The notes beneath the pieces were generated by a model. That model saw only the letters and a program-made list of their open reading frames with translations, was not told the DNA's origin and did not search any database. DNA of 64,000 nucleotides from NCBI RefSeq assembly GCF_902500215.1, contig NZ_CABVOU010000042.1, positions 1-64,000 of the forward strand, read 5' to 3'. Below, piece by piece: positions 8,732-17,706 of the stretch; position 1 is the stretch's first letter, and each line of letters opens with the position of its first letter. The position numbers and the translations under genes were made by a program. Source of the stretch: Halomonas lysinitropha (lineage in GTDB: Bacteria; Pseudomonadota; Gammaproteobacteria; Pseudomonadales; Halomonadaceae).

Positions 8732-9682
8732 ATGGCCGATCGTTTCGATCCCTATCCTAGTCGCCTGACCGAATACCGCGCACCGATCCCCCGCAAGGAC
8801 CCGGTGGTACACGCCCGCAACCAGCGTCGCTGGGAGGGCCCGCTGGATGAGGTGGCCCTCTCGCGTTACGAGCGAGACGGATTCCTGTGGTTCGACGGTT
8901 TCTTCTCGCGCGATCGCATCGAGCCGTTCTTCGAGGAACTCAAGGAGATGGCCAACGACGAGGCGTTGATGCGTTCGGAGCAGGTCATCCGAGACCCGAA
9001 CAGCGGCGCCATCCGTTCGGTGTTCGGCATGCACCAGCTCTCGGAACACTTCGACCGCCTGACCCGCGACCCGCGCATCCTGGGCATGGTGCGGCAGCTG
9101 CTGGGCAGTGAGGTCTATATCCACCAGTCGCGCATCAACGACAAGTTCGGCTTCCAGGGCAGCGGCTTCGACTGGCATTCGGATTTCGAAACCTGGCACG
9201 CCGAGGATGGCATGCCACGCATGCGGGCGGTGAGCGCCTCGCTGATGCTGACCGACAACAGCGAGTTCAACGGGCCGCTGATGCTGATTCCCGGCTCCCA
9301 CCGCGAGTTCGTGCCCTGCATGGGCGAGACGCCCGAGGCGAACTGGCAGGAGTCTCTCAAGGCCCAGAAGCTGGGCGTGCCCGACCAGCAGGCGCTGGCC
9401 AGGCTGGCCGAGCGCGGTGGCATCCAGGCGCCGAAAGGACCGGCAGGCTCGCTGATGCTGTTCGAGTGCAACACCCTGCACGCCTCGAACGAGAACATGT
9501 CACCCTGGCCGCGCTCCAACCTGTTCTTCGTCTACAACAGCGTGGACAATACCCTGGACGAGCCCTATGCAGCCCCGTCACGGCGCCCGGAATTCCTGGC
9601 CACCCGCGGCAATATCGAGCCGCTGACGATGCATGACGACTTCCCGGAACTCTCCGGGCAGGGTGTCAGACCGCTAGGCTGA
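8732..9682 (+). CDS. ectD: ectoine hydroxylase
   Basis: EctD is a 2-oxoglutarate- and Fe(II)-dependent dioxygenase that converts ectoine to 5-hydroxyectoine, a compatible solute, in the cytoplasm. The 316-residue protein has the family signature around WHSDFETWHAEDGMPRMR at about residues 148-165. It supplies the iron ligands H149 and D151, and H250 (NTLHASNENMSPWPR) supplies the third. Length and N-terminus match characterised halomonad EctD proteins. AGGAGG precedes the ATG. No ectA, ectB or ectC gene is in the window, so ectoine must be made from a distant locus, as is usual for Halomonas. A strong hairpin follows the gene. Confidence 0.96.
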   Translation: MADRFDPYPSRLTEYRAPIPRKDPVVHARNQRRWEGPLDEVALSRYERDGFLWFDGFFSRDRIEPFFEELKEMANDEALMRSEQVIRDPNSGAIRSVFGMHQLSEHFDRLTRDPRILGMVRQLLGSEVYIHQSRINDKFGFQGSGFDWHSDFETWHAEDGMPRMRAVSASLMLTDNSEFNGPLMLIPGSHREFVPCMGETPEANWQESLKAQKLGVPDQQALARLAERGGIQAPKGPAGSLMLFECNTLHASNENMSPWPRSNLFFVYNSVDNTLDEPYAAPSRRPEFLATRGNIEPLTMHDDFPELSGQGVRPLG

Positions 9683-9715
9683 TCCGCACCGGAAAAACAC
9701 CTGACTGCTGCCCAT

Positions 9716-9751
9716 GACAACGGCCGTGGCGTTTCCGCCACGGCCGTTGTC
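9716..9751. terminator. perfect 16-bp hairpin between ectD and crotonase gene
   Basis: A 16-base-pair perfect stem (left arm 9716-9731, right arm 9736-9751) encloses a TTTC loop between two convergent genes. It is GC-rich but followed by only a short T stretch on either strand. It most likely acts as a bidirectional terminator or 3' end stabiliser. Confidence 0.8.
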
Positions 9752-9767
9752 GTTAGACAAACCAGAA

Positions 9768-10541
9768 TCAGAAGTTGGGGTTGCGCTTCTCGACGAAGGC
9801 GCTCATGCCCTCGGTCTGTTCGCCGCCGGCGAAGCAGAACGCGAACAGGGCGTTCTCCAGCGCCAGGGCGCTGTCCAGGTCCTGGTCCATGCCGTCGTGG
9901 ATTGCCTGCTTGGCGGCACGCACCGACCGCGGCCCATTGCCGCCGATCTGCTTGGTGAGTTCATCCGCATAGGCCTCGAGCTCGGCCTGGGGCATCACGC
10001 GGTTGACCAGGCCGATGCGCAGGGCCTCGTTGGCATCGATCTTGCGGCCGGTGGTGCAGAGGTCGATGGCCATGGCCGGGCCGATGCGACGCGGCAGGCG
10101 CTGGGTGCCGCCGAAGCCGGGAATCACGCCGAGCAGCACTTCCGGCTGGCCGAAGACGGCGTTGTCGCTGGCCACCGCCCAGTCGCAGGCCAGCGCCAGC
10201 TCGCAGCCGCCGCCCAGGCAGAAGCCATTGACCAGCGCCACGGTGGGCACCGGCAGGGTCTCCAGACGCTTGAAGGTATCGAGCGCCTGTCTGGCGAAGT
10301 CGCGGGCTTCCTCGGGCGTCTTGTCGCGCATCTCGGCGATGTCGGCACCGGCCACAAAGGACTTTTCGCCGGCGCCGGTGATCAGCACGGCCCGCAGGTC
10401 ATCGCGGGTCTCGAGCTCAGCCAGCACGCGCTCCAGTTCGACCAGCACATCGCTGTTCAGGGCATTGAGCGCCTTGGGACGGCTGATGGTCAGGCGCACG
10501 AAGCCGGCGTTTTCTACAACCTCGATCGGGGATTCGCTCAT
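9768..10541 (-). CDS. enoyl-CoA hydratase/isomerase family protein
   Basis: This 257-residue crotonase hydrates trans-2-enoyl-CoA in acyl-CoA degradation. The first oxyanion segment AGAGEKSFVAGADIAEM lies at about residues 54-70. The second, NGFCLGGGCELALACD at about 103-118, holds the first catalytic glutamate. The second glutamate lies in QPEVLLGVIPGFGGTQRL. Length and motifs match PaaF/Ech-type short-chain hydratases. AGGAG lies before the ATG at 10541. It belongs to a run of beta-oxidation genes read leftward, although 264 bases separate it from the hydroxyacyl-CoA dehydrogenase gene, so it may have its own promoter. Confidence 0.93.
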   Translation of the reverse strand: MSESPIEVVENAGFVRLTISRPKALNALNSDVLVELERVLAELETRDDLRAVLITGAGEKSFVAGADIAEMRDKTPEEARDFARQALDTFKRLETLPVPTVALVNGFCLGGGCELALACDWAVASDNAVFGQPEVLLGVIPGFGGTQRLPRRIGPAMAIDLCTTGRKIDANEALRIGLVNRVMPQAELEAYADELTKQIGGNGPRSVRAAKQAIHDGMDQDLDSALALENALFAFCFAGGEQTEGMSAFVEKRNPNF

Positions 10542-10805
10542 TGGGGGCTCCTGATGGTGTTCTTGAAGGAAGACCGCCCAACCCTAGCGAACGCTTGGTT
10601 GGGCAGCAATCCCCTCTTTTGTCGGGTCAAGATTATCGCAGTTATTCATAGCGAGGCGCGCCGGGGACAAGCCGTAGGGGAGGTCCTACGCCAGGGATGG
10701 CGTCGGTAGCGTACAGGGAGGTATTCACAGCGCCTCCCCAGAGGCTTGTCGTCGGTATAGCTCCGAGCGGCCTTGCTATCTGCGATAACCCTGTTCTCGA
10801 GTAAA

Positions 10806-11654
10806 TCAGCTATAGACGTGGAAGCCTCGGCCACTCTTGCGGCCAAGGTAGCCGGCATCGACCATGCGCTTGAGCAGCGGGCAGGGGCGATACTTGGGAT
10901 CGCCGAAGCCATCCTGCAGCACCTCCATGATCGCCAGGCAGACGTCCAGCCCGATCAGGTCACCCAGCGCCAGCGGGCCCATGGGGTGAGCGGCGCCCAG
11001 CTTCATGGCCTCATCCACCGCTTCCGGGGTGGCGGCGCCCTCCTGCACCAGGAAGGCCGCCTCGTTGATCATCGGCACCAGCAGGCGATTGACCGCGAAA
11101 CCGGGCGAGTCGCCCACCGGTACCGCCGTCTTGCCGAGGTCGGCGGCCAGCTTCTCGATGCGCGACACGGTAGCGTCGGAAGTCTGCTCGGCGCGAATCA
11201 CCTCGACCAGCTTGAGCACCGGCACCGGGTTGAAGAAGTGCATGCCCACTACCCGCTCGGGGCGCTCGCAGACGGCGGCGAGCCGGGTCAGCGACAGCGA
11301 CGAGGTATTGGAGGCGAGAATGGCCTCGTGGCTCAGGCGGCTCAGGTCGCGGAACAGCTTCTCCTTGAGCGCCGGCTGCTCGGGGGCGGCCTCGATGATC
11401 ACCTCGCAGTCACGCAGGGCGTCCAGCGCGGTCGTGGTATCCAGGCGCGCCAGGGCAGCTTCCCGGTCGGCATCGCTGAGCTTCTCCTTGGTAACCAGCT
11501 TGCCCAGGCCCTTGTCGATGGCCGCCCGGGCGCGCTCGAGCTGCTCGTCGGCGACGTCGTAAAGCTTGATGTCGAAGCCGCTGGTGACCAGGACCTGGGC
11601 GATGCCCTGGCCCATGGTGCCGGCGCCGACCACGCCGATCGGTTGTTGGCTCAT
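10806..11654 (-). CDS. 3-hydroxybutyryl-CoA / 3-hydroxyacyl-CoA dehydrogenase
   Basis: The 282-residue protein oxidises 3-hydroxyacyl-CoA with NAD. It opens with the NAD-binding motif IGVVGAGTMGQGIAQV at residues 5-20. The catalytic HFFNPVPVLKLVEV follows at about 139-152, and the C-terminal domain contains NEAAFLVQEG and HPMGPLALGDLIGLD. The length is that of the monofunctional HbdA/PaaH family. The ATG at 11654 has AAGGAG seven bases upstream; the ATG at 11669 would place that site inside the coding region. It sits downstream of the acyl-CoA ligase gene and with it forms part of a fatty-acid degradation block. Confidence 0.92.
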   Translation of the reverse strand: MSQQPIGVVGAGTMGQGIAQVLVTSGFDIKLYDVADEQLERARAAIDKGLGKLVTKEKLSDADREAALARLDTTTALDALRDCEVIIEAAPEQPALKEKLFRDLSRLSHEAILASNTSSLSLTRLAAVCERPERVVGMHFFNPVPVLKLVEVIRAEQTSDATVSRIEKLAADLGKTAVPVGDSPGFAVNRLLVPMINEAAFLVQEGAATPEAVDEAMKLGAAHPMGPLALGDLIGLDVCLAIMEVLQDGFGDPKYRPCPLLKRMVDAGYLGRKSGRGFHVYS

Positions 11655-11823
11655 TGCACTCTCCTTCATAGATGTATTGTCCAGGGTCCGTTGTAGCCGG
11701 AGCCTCTAGGGGGTCAAGCCGTTCTCCGCCAGCCATCGCGATGCAAGCATCGCTCCCACAACACCCCCTTGTGCCTCAACCCAGGCTTTGCCGACCGAAG
11801 GCATCGCGATGAGGGCACCGCTG

Positions 11824-13455
11824 CTACTGATTGCGGGCTTCTTCGCGCAGCACGAACTTCTGGATCTTGCCGGTGGAGGTCTTGGGCAGCTCGGTGAAGA
11901 TCACCGCCTTCGGCGCCTTGAAGCGCGCGAGATGCGCCCGGCAGTGGTCGATGATCTGCTGCTCGGTGACCTCGTCATAACCCACCTTGAGCTTGACGAA
12001 GGCACAGGGGACCTCCCCCCACTTCTCGTCGGGCTTGGCCACTACCGCGGCCTCCTCCACGGCGGGATGGCTGTAGATGGCATCCTCCACCTCGATGGTG
12101 GAGATGTTCTCGCCGCCGGAGATGATGATGTCCTTGGAGCGGTCCTTGATCTCGATGTAACCGTCCGAGTGCCACACGGCGAGGTCCCCGGTATGGTACC
12201 AGCCGCCTTCCAGAGCCTGTTCGGTGGCCGCCTCGTTCTTCAGGTAGCCCTTCATCACGTTGTTGCCGCGCATCAGGATCTCGCCGATGGTCTCGCCGTC
12301 CTTCGGCACCGGTTCCAGGGTATTGGGATCGGCGACGCAGAGCGCTTCCAGCATGTGATAGCGCACCCCCTGGCGGGACTTGATCTTCGCCCGCTCCTCG
12401 ATGGGCAGCTCGTCCCAGGCGTCGCGCCAGGCGCAGGAGGTCACCGGGCCATAGACCTCGGTAAGGCCGTAGACGTGAGTCACGTCGATGCCGAGTTTTT
12501 CCACGCCGGCGATCACCGAGGCGGGCGGTGCCGCACCGGCGGTGGTGACCTTCACCGGATGGTCGAAGGTGCGCTTGTCCTCGGCTGGCAGGTTGACCAG
12601 GCCATTGAGCACGATGGGCGCACCGCTGAAGTGGCTCACCTGTTCGTCGGCGATCAGGTCCATGACCTTCTTCGCCTCGACCTTGCGCAGGCAGATATTG
12701 GTGCCGGCGGCGGCGGCAATGGTCCACGGGAAGCACCAGCCGTTGCAGTGGAACATCGGCAGGGTCCACAGATAGACCGGGTGGTGGGGCATCGCCCACA
12801 CCAGGATGTTGCTGACGGCATTCAGGTAGGCGCCGCGGTGATGGTAGACCACGCCCTTGGGCTTGCCGGTGGTGCCGGAGGTATAGTTGAGCGAGATCGC
12901 CTGCCACTCGTCCTCGGGCAGGCGGTAGGGATAGCTCGGATCGCCCTCGGCGAGCAGCGCCTCGTACGCCAGTTCGCCGATGGTGCGGCCATCGGGCATG
13001 AACTGCTCGTCCGCCACGTCGATGATCAGCGGCTTGTTCGCAAGCTTGCTCACCGCCTCCTCGATCACGTCCGCGAACTCCGGGTCGACCAGGATCGCCT
13101 TTGCCTCACCGTGCTCGAGCATGTAGGCGATGGCCTCGGCATCCAGGCGGATATTCAGGGTGTTGAGCACGCAGCCAGCGAGCGGAACGCCGAAGTGAGC
13201 CTCGAACATCGCCGGCACGTTGGGCAGCATCGCCGCCACCGTCTCGCCGGACTGGATGCCGCGCTTCTCGAGCGCCGAGGCGAGCCGCCGGCAGCGCTCC
13301 CAGGTGGTGCCCCAGTCGCGACGGATCTCGCCGTGGACCACCGCCGGATAGTCCGGATAGACGGAGGCGGTGCGCTCGATGAAGGTCAGCGGCGAGAGCG
13401 CCACATGGTTGGCGGGGGTCTTGGGCAGGCCCTGTTCGAAGATGCTCTGGCTCAT
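11824..13455 (-). CDS. acyl-CoA synthetase (AMP-binding), DmdB-like medium-chain type
   Basis: The 543-residue enzyme activates a carboxylic acid to its CoA thioester using ATP. It carries the P-loop-like motif YTSGTTGKPKGV at about residues 188-199, the HVYGLTEVYGP region, and GWYHTGDLAVWHSDGYIEI with the adenylate-binding aspartate. A late ISGGENIS and the C-terminal lysine in PKTSTGKIQKF complete the fold. Its overall sequence resembles the ligases of short- and medium-chain acids, including DmdB of the methylmercaptopropionate pathway. GGAG is present before the ATG at 13455. It is next to a DmdC-like dehydrogenase gene. The true acyl substrate is unknown. Confidence 0.9.
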   Translation of the reverse strand: MSQSIFEQGLPKTPANHVALSPLTFIERTASVYPDYPAVVHGEIRRDWGTTWERCRRLASALEKRGIQSGETVAAMLPNVPAMFEAHFGVPLAGCVLNTLNIRLDAEAIAYMLEHGEAKAILVDPEFADVIEEAVSKLANKPLIIDVADEQFMPDGRTIGELAYEALLAEGDPSYPYRLPEDEWQAISLNYTSGTTGKPKGVVYHHRGAYLNAVSNILVWAMPHHPVYLWTLPMFHCNGWCFPWTIAAAAGTNICLRKVEAKKVMDLIADEQVSHFSGAPIVLNGLVNLPAEDKRTFDHPVKVTTAGAAPPASVIAGVEKLGIDVTHVYGLTEVYGPVTSCAWRDAWDELPIEERAKIKSRQGVRYHMLEALCVADPNTLEPVPKDGETIGEILMRGNNVMKGYLKNEAATEQALEGGWYHTGDLAVWHSDGYIEIKDRSKDIIISGGENISTIEVEDAIYSHPAVEEAAVVAKPDEKWGEVPCAFVKLKVGYDEVTEQQIIDHCRAHLARFKAPKAVIFTELPKTSTGKIQKFVLREEARNQ

Positions 13456-13523
13456 GGTGGGCTCCGTGAAGTGGCGTTACATACTTGTTGTGCCAAACGT
13501 CCGCCGGCGGCGGACCGATGTGC

Positions 13524-15314
13524 TTACGGGACGGCGGCGTCGAAGCCGGCGAGGCTCTCCATCCCGGCCTCGATCACCGCGCGCTGGGCGCGGCCCACCG
13601 GCAGCCACTGTCGGATGGCGAAGTCGGCGCTCTGGCGCTTGGCCTGATAGAAAGGCTCATCGCTGCCGCTGGCCTGGGCCGCGCTGGCCGCCAGCGCGGC
13701 CCGCCCCATCTGCCAGGCGCACAGCACGTGCCCGGCGAGGCTCAGGAAGGGGGTAGCGTAGGCCTGGACGGCATCGGCGCCGCGCTCGGGGTCCGCGCCC
13801 GCCTCGAGCACTCTTGCCATGGCGGCACGCAGATCGACGGCACCATCGGCCAGGCTCTCACCGAGCTCGGCGAGCTCAACGCTCTCCTTGAGCGCCGCGG
13901 CGGTGGTTTCCACCTCCTCGATCAGACTCTCGAGCGCCGCACCGCCGTCGCGCTGCAGCTTGCGGCCGGCCAGATCCAGCGCCTGGATGCCGTTGGTACC
14001 CTCGTAGATAGGGGCAATGCGGGCGTCACGCAGCAGCTGAGCGGCGCCGGCCTCCTCGATGAACCCCATGCCGCCGTGGACCTGGATGCCCAGCGAGGCG
14101 ATCTCCACGGCCTGATCGGTGGAGAAGGCCTTGATCACCGGAATCAGCACGTCGACGCGTGCCTGAGCCGTCTTGCGGAAGTCCTCGCTGTCGCCATGTC
14201 GGGCAATATCGAGCTGGGCGGCGCAGTAGAGGGCCAGCGCGCGCAGGGCATCGGTACGGGCGCGCATGGAGAGCAGCATGCGACGCACATCCAGGTGGTC
14301 GCTGATGGTGCAGTCATTGCGACCTGAGCGCGGGCTGCGCCCCTGGGTGCGGTCCAGGGCGAAGGCGAAGGCCTGCTGGCAGGCGCGCTCGGCCACGCCG
14401 ATGCCCTGGATCCCTACCTTGTGGCGCGCCTCGTTCATCATGGTGAACATGTGGTTGAGGCCGCGTCCCTCCTCGCCCACCAGATAGCCGATGGCACCTT
14501 CCCCTTCGCCGAAGCTCAGGGTGCAGGTGGGCGAGCCATGGATGCCCAGCTTGTGCTCGAGGGAAGCACAGGTGACATCATTGCGCTCGCCCAGCGAGCC
14601 GTCCTCATGAACGAGGAACTTCGGCACCAGGAACAACGAGATCCCCTTGTTACCCTCCGGGGCGTCGGGCTTGCGCGCCAGCACCAGGTGGATGATGTTC
14701 TCGGCGGCGTCGTGTTCCCCCCAGGTGATGTAGATCTTCTGACCGAAGAGCCGGTAGCTGCCATCCTCCTGGGGCACGGCGCGGGTGCGCACCTTGGAGA
14801 GATCGGAACCGGCCTGGGGCTCGGTGAGGTTCATGGTACCAGTCCAGGTGCCTTCCACCAGCTTCGGCAGGTAGACGGCCTGCTGTTCTTCGCTACCGTG
14901 GTGAGCCAGGGCCTCGATGGCCCCGGCGGTGAGCATCGGGCACAGCGCCAGCGCCATGTTGGCGCCGTGGAGCATTTCCTGGACGGCGCTGGCCACCACT
15001 TCAGGCAAGCCCTGGCCGCCCATCGACTCGGAAACGCCAATGCCGTTCCAGCCGCCCTCGGCATAGGCCTGGTAGGCATCGACAAACCCGGCGGGAAGCG
15101 TTACCCGACCCTCCTCGAGCCGACAGCCCTGGTGGTCACCGCTGGCATTGAGCAGCGCCCAGACCTCGCCGGCCAGCCTGGCGGCCTCTTCCAGCACGGC
15201 CTCGACCAGGTCGGGGCTGGCCTCCTCGAAGGCGGGCAGGGCAAGCGAGCCGTGCTCGAGCATCTCCTCCAGCACGAAGCGGACGTCACGGACAGGGGCG
15301 ACATAGGGGGGCAT
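13524..15314 (-). CDS. acyl-CoA dehydrogenase, long (DmdC/AcdH-like) type
   Basis: The 596-residue FAD enzyme should introduce the 2,3 double bond into acyl-CoA. The FAD-binding segment MNLTEPQAGSDLSKVRTRA is at about residues 156-174. The C-terminal catalytic region IAPIYEGTNGIQALDLAGRK lies at about 436-455, and a further 130-residue tail is typical of the roughly 600-residue subfamily that includes DmdC. The ATG at 15314 follows GAGGTG by five bases; a GTG two codons earlier would collide with that site. A strong inverted repeat lies just upstream at 15341-15368. The family is secure; chain length or sulfur-containing substrate cannot be decided. Confidence 0.92.
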   Translation of the reverse strand: MPPYVAPVRDVRFVLEEMLEHGSLALPAFEEASPDLVEAVLEEAARLAGEVWALLNASGDHQGCRLEEGRVTLPAGFVDAYQAYAEGGWNGIGVSESMGGQGLPEVVASAVQEMLHGANMALALCPMLTAGAIEALAHHGSEEQQAVYLPKLVEGTWTGTMNLTEPQAGSDLSKVRTRAVPQEDGSYRLFGQKIYITWGEHDAAENIIHLVLARKPDAPEGNKGISLFLVPKFLVHEDGSLGERNDVTCASLEHKLGIHGSPTCTLSFGEGEGAIGYLVGEEGRGLNHMFTMMNEARHKVGIQGIGVAERACQQAFAFALDRTQGRSPRSGRNDCTISDHLDVRRMLLSMRARTDALRALALYCAAQLDIARHGDSEDFRKTAQARVDVLIPVIKAFSTDQAVEIASLGIQVHGGMGFIEEAGAAQLLRDARIAPIYEGTNGIQALDLAGRKLQRDGGAALESLIEEVETTAAALKESVELAELGESLADGAVDLRAAMARVLEAGADPERGADAVQAYATPFLSLAGHVLCAWQMGRAALAASAAQASGSDEPFYQAKRQSADFAIRQWLPVGRAQRAVIEAGMESLAGFDAAVP

Positions 15315-15340
15315 GGGCACACCTCGGGAAAAATGATAAC

Positions 15341-15368
15341 GGCGATAGTAGATTCACTACTTATCGCC
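15341..15368. promoter_or_regulatory. inverted-repeat operator candidate before acyl-CoA dehydrogenase gene
   Basis: An imperfect dyad pairs GGCGATAGTAG (15341-15351) with CTACTTATCGCC (15357-15368) around ATTCA, with one extra base in the right arm. It lies 26 bases upstream of the acyl-CoA dehydrogenase start, where a repressor would act. It does not look like the known PsrA or FadR consensus as I remember them. No regulator gene adjoins it, so the binding protein is unknown. Confidence 0.5.
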
Positions 15369-15459
15369 AACCATTATCTCAAGGTCTTAGCCGATATGCA
15401 GCAAGCGCAATACGCCCTGCAGAACTCCGCCACCAGGAGTGCCCAGGCCCGCTGACGGA

Positions 15460-16863
15460 TCAGCTCCGGGAGACGCTGCTATCGGCGTCTCGCTTGTCGT
15501 CTTCGATGTCAGGCTCATGGAAGTAGGCGATATGCGGCTCGTTGGGCGGCGGCGGGCCGACCAGCGGCTCGGCCACCTCCACCTCGGGAACGGCCCCGGA
15601 AAGGTCCTCGACGTGCTCGTGCTCGATGGCACCCTGTACATGCTCCTCGGTGACCGCCAGCTCAGCCCCCACCGAGGACATCGGCGTGGAAGCCGAGAAC
15701 GGCGCCACTGGCACCGGCGCCGGACGCACGCTGCGCCGCCAACCGAAGAAGGCCACCAGAATGATTCCCATGGCACCGAAGGCCCAGAACAGGCCCGCAT
15801 CGCCCAACAGGCTCATCACCGGCGAGACCAGCGGCGGGCTGAGCGCCGAGCCGATGGCATTGATCAACAGCAGGCCCTGACTCATGCGCACCAGGGCGCC
15901 CGCCGGCGCACGGTCGGCGGCATGGCCCACCGCTACCGGGTAGAACGAGAAGACGCCACCCCCCAGCAGGAACAGCAGCCCGGCCAGGGTCCAGGCATTC
16001 ATCGGCAGCCACAGCACCGCCGCAGAGATCACCGTGCAGAAGCCCCCGATCAATATCAGCACCAGCTGCCTGTCGTGGCGGTCCGACCAGCGACCCACCG
16101 GGTATTGCAGCAACATGGCACCGAGGACCACCACCGCCATCATCTGGCCGATCCGGTCAACCGTGAGGCCGGTGCGCTGGAGATAGAGCGGCAGGAGGGA
16201 GTAGACGGCGGCCACCATCAGTCCCGAGCCGAAACTTCCCACCACCCCGGTGGGGGTCAGGGTGATAAGACGCAGCGGCGACAGCGGCTCGGCCTTCTCG
16301 ATCAGCGGCGAAACCCGCGGAATCATCGCCATGGGCAGCACCGAGAGCGAGGCCAGCATGGCGATCACCATGAACGACGCCGCACCCCCCATGGCCTCGG
16401 TGACGCCCAGCAGCAGTTGGCCAAGCACGCCGGCGGCGTAGAGCGAGATCATGTAGAGCGCCAGCAGGCGGCCACGCACCCTGGCATCGCCGGAGGCCAG
16501 CAGCCAGCTCTCGATCACCAGGTAGACGCCCACCGTGGCCCAGCCGCCGATCAGGCGCAGCGTGAACCAGGCCCAGGGCTCGGCCACCAGCCCCTGCAGC
16601 AGCACGGTCACCGCCACCAGCGAGGCGAAGCTGCCATAGGCGCGAATATGGCCGATGCGCAGCAGCAGGCGATCGTTGAGCATGGCGCCCAGCGCCAGGC
16701 CGATGAAGTAGGCCGAGGAGACCCAGCCGATCACCACGGCCGATTCACCGGCGGCGTCCAGGCGCAGGGTGATCACCGTGGCCAGAAAGCCGTTGCCGAT
16801 CCCCAGGATGAAGAGCCCCAGCAGAGGGGCCAGGGCCATGGCCAGCAGTTGCCGCGACATCAT
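15460..16863 (-). CDS. MFS transporter, YcaD-like, with long C-terminal tail
   Basis: The 467-residue protein has about twelve hydrophobic segments with an MFS start (LAMALAPLLGLFILGIGNGF, residues 7-26). The loop after helix 2 carries LNDRLLLRIGHIRAY, a variant of the MFS motif A. It resembles the YcaD group, whose substrates are not established. After the last helix near residue 390 an unusual tail of about 75 residues follows, rich in Pro, Val and Glu (HVQGAIEHEHVEDL) and presumably cytoplasmic. The ATG at 16863 follows GAGG by six bases; a longer reading from 16908 has no such support. It is transcribed separately from the fatty-acid genes. Confidence 0.85.
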   Translation of the reverse strand: MMSRQLLAMALAPLLGLFILGIGNGFLATVITLRLDAAGESAVVIGWVSSAYFIGLALGAMLNDRLLLRIGHIRAYGSFASLVAVTVLLQGLVAEPWAWFTLRLIGGWATVGVYLVIESWLLASGDARVRGRLLALYMISLYAAGVLGQLLLGVTEAMGGAASFMVIAMLASLSVLPMAMIPRVSPLIEKAEPLSPLRLITLTPTGVVGSFGSGLMVAAVYSLLPLYLQRTGLTVDRIGQMMAVVVLGAMLLQYPVGRWSDRHDRQLVLILIGGFCTVISAAVLWLPMNAWTLAGLLFLLGGGVFSFYPVAVGHAADRAPAGALVRMSQGLLLINAIGSALSPPLVSPVMSLLGDAGLFWAFGAMGIILVAFFGWRRSVRPAPVPVAPFSASTPMSSVGAELAVTEEHVQGAIEHEHVEDLSGAVPEVEVAEPLVGPPPPNEPHIAYFHEPDIEDDKRDADSSVSRS

Positions 16864-16995
16864 GGAGAGCCTCACAACGGCAGATGGAAACAAGAAAAGT
16901 GATGCCAAAATGTACCGGAGAACGCCTGCATGGCGGGCCGGGGAGCGACTCCGGGCGCGCGAATCATACGCCCGGCCGAAGGCGAGTCAATCGTT

Positions 16996-17634
16996 TTATC
17001 GTCGCTGCAGCAGTGCCACGTCCGCCGCGGGGAACTCGACCCGCATGTCCAGGTGGTCGGCCAGCCACACAAAGGTCGCCTCGCTGAAGAAGACCACGTG
17101 GGTGGGGTCGAGGAGGTAGTGCCAACGCGCGAAGGCCGACGGATCGGTGACGCGCTTGGTCATCAGCCCCAGCCAGCCACCGGACGGAAGCCTGTCGACC
17201 AGCCGTGCCAACTCCCGGCCGGGAGCGAAGAGGTGCTCGACTACTTCGGTGGCGGTGATGAAATCATAGCTGCGCTCCAGCACACGCGTGTCGAGTGCGT
17301 AGAATGGATCATAGATCGCCATGGGATGGCCCGCCTCCTCGAACATCACCGACAGGGTCGGCCCGGGGCCGGATCCGAAGTCGAGCCCTCGTGCACCGGG
17401 CCGAAGTCGCTCGCGCAAGGGGTCGAAGAGCCGTGACAGAAAGCGGCGATAGCCGGGATCGTCCGGGGAGTTTTCGTGCTGGTCGTAGACCGCCCGCTCT
17501 TCCGCCGGCCCGAGCCGCTGGGCGGGAGGCACGAACACCAGCGAGCAGTGCCGGCAGCGGTGGTAGTCGCGTCGGACGTCACGGTGAAAGTGCTCGGTGT
17601 CGCTGGACGCGCATAGCGGACAGGTCAGCATCAT
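16996..17634 (-). CDS. class I SAM-dependent methyltransferase with N-terminal zinc finger
   Basis: The 212-residue protein starts with a zinc-binding CPLC...CRHC pair (residues 5-8 and about 29-32). It continues with a Rossmann methyltransferase whose SAM-binding loop is LDFGSGPGPTL at about 98-108. A later FITATEVVEHLFAPGREL segment is typical of the Methyltransf_23 group. Such zinc-finger methyltransferases often act on small molecules or sugars, but nothing nearby fixes the substrate. GAGG lies five bases before the ATG at 17634. It is divergent from the VOC gene by 72 bases. Confidence 0.82.
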   Translation of the reverse strand: MMLTCPLCASSDTEHFHRDVRRDYHRCRHCSLVFVPPAQRLGPAEERAVYDQHENSPDDPGYRRFLSRLFDPLRERLRPGARGLDFGSGPGPTLSVMFEEAGHPMAIYDPFYALDTRVLERSYDFITATEVVEHLFAPGRELARLVDRLPSGGWLGLMTKRVTDPSAFARWHYLLDPTHVVFFSEATFVWLADHLDMRVEFPAADVALLQRR

Positions 17635-17706
17635 CGTATCCTCTGTGCCTGAACAATTTCCCCCAGGATTGCCCTGCTATCTCCAGAACCCCGCAAGGAG
17701 CCCCGA

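Noticed and set aside
9768-15314. Complete dimethylsulfoniopropionate demethylation pathway
   Set aside because: No dmdA gene is present and the ligase and dehydrogenase families are shared with ordinary fatty-acid breakdown.
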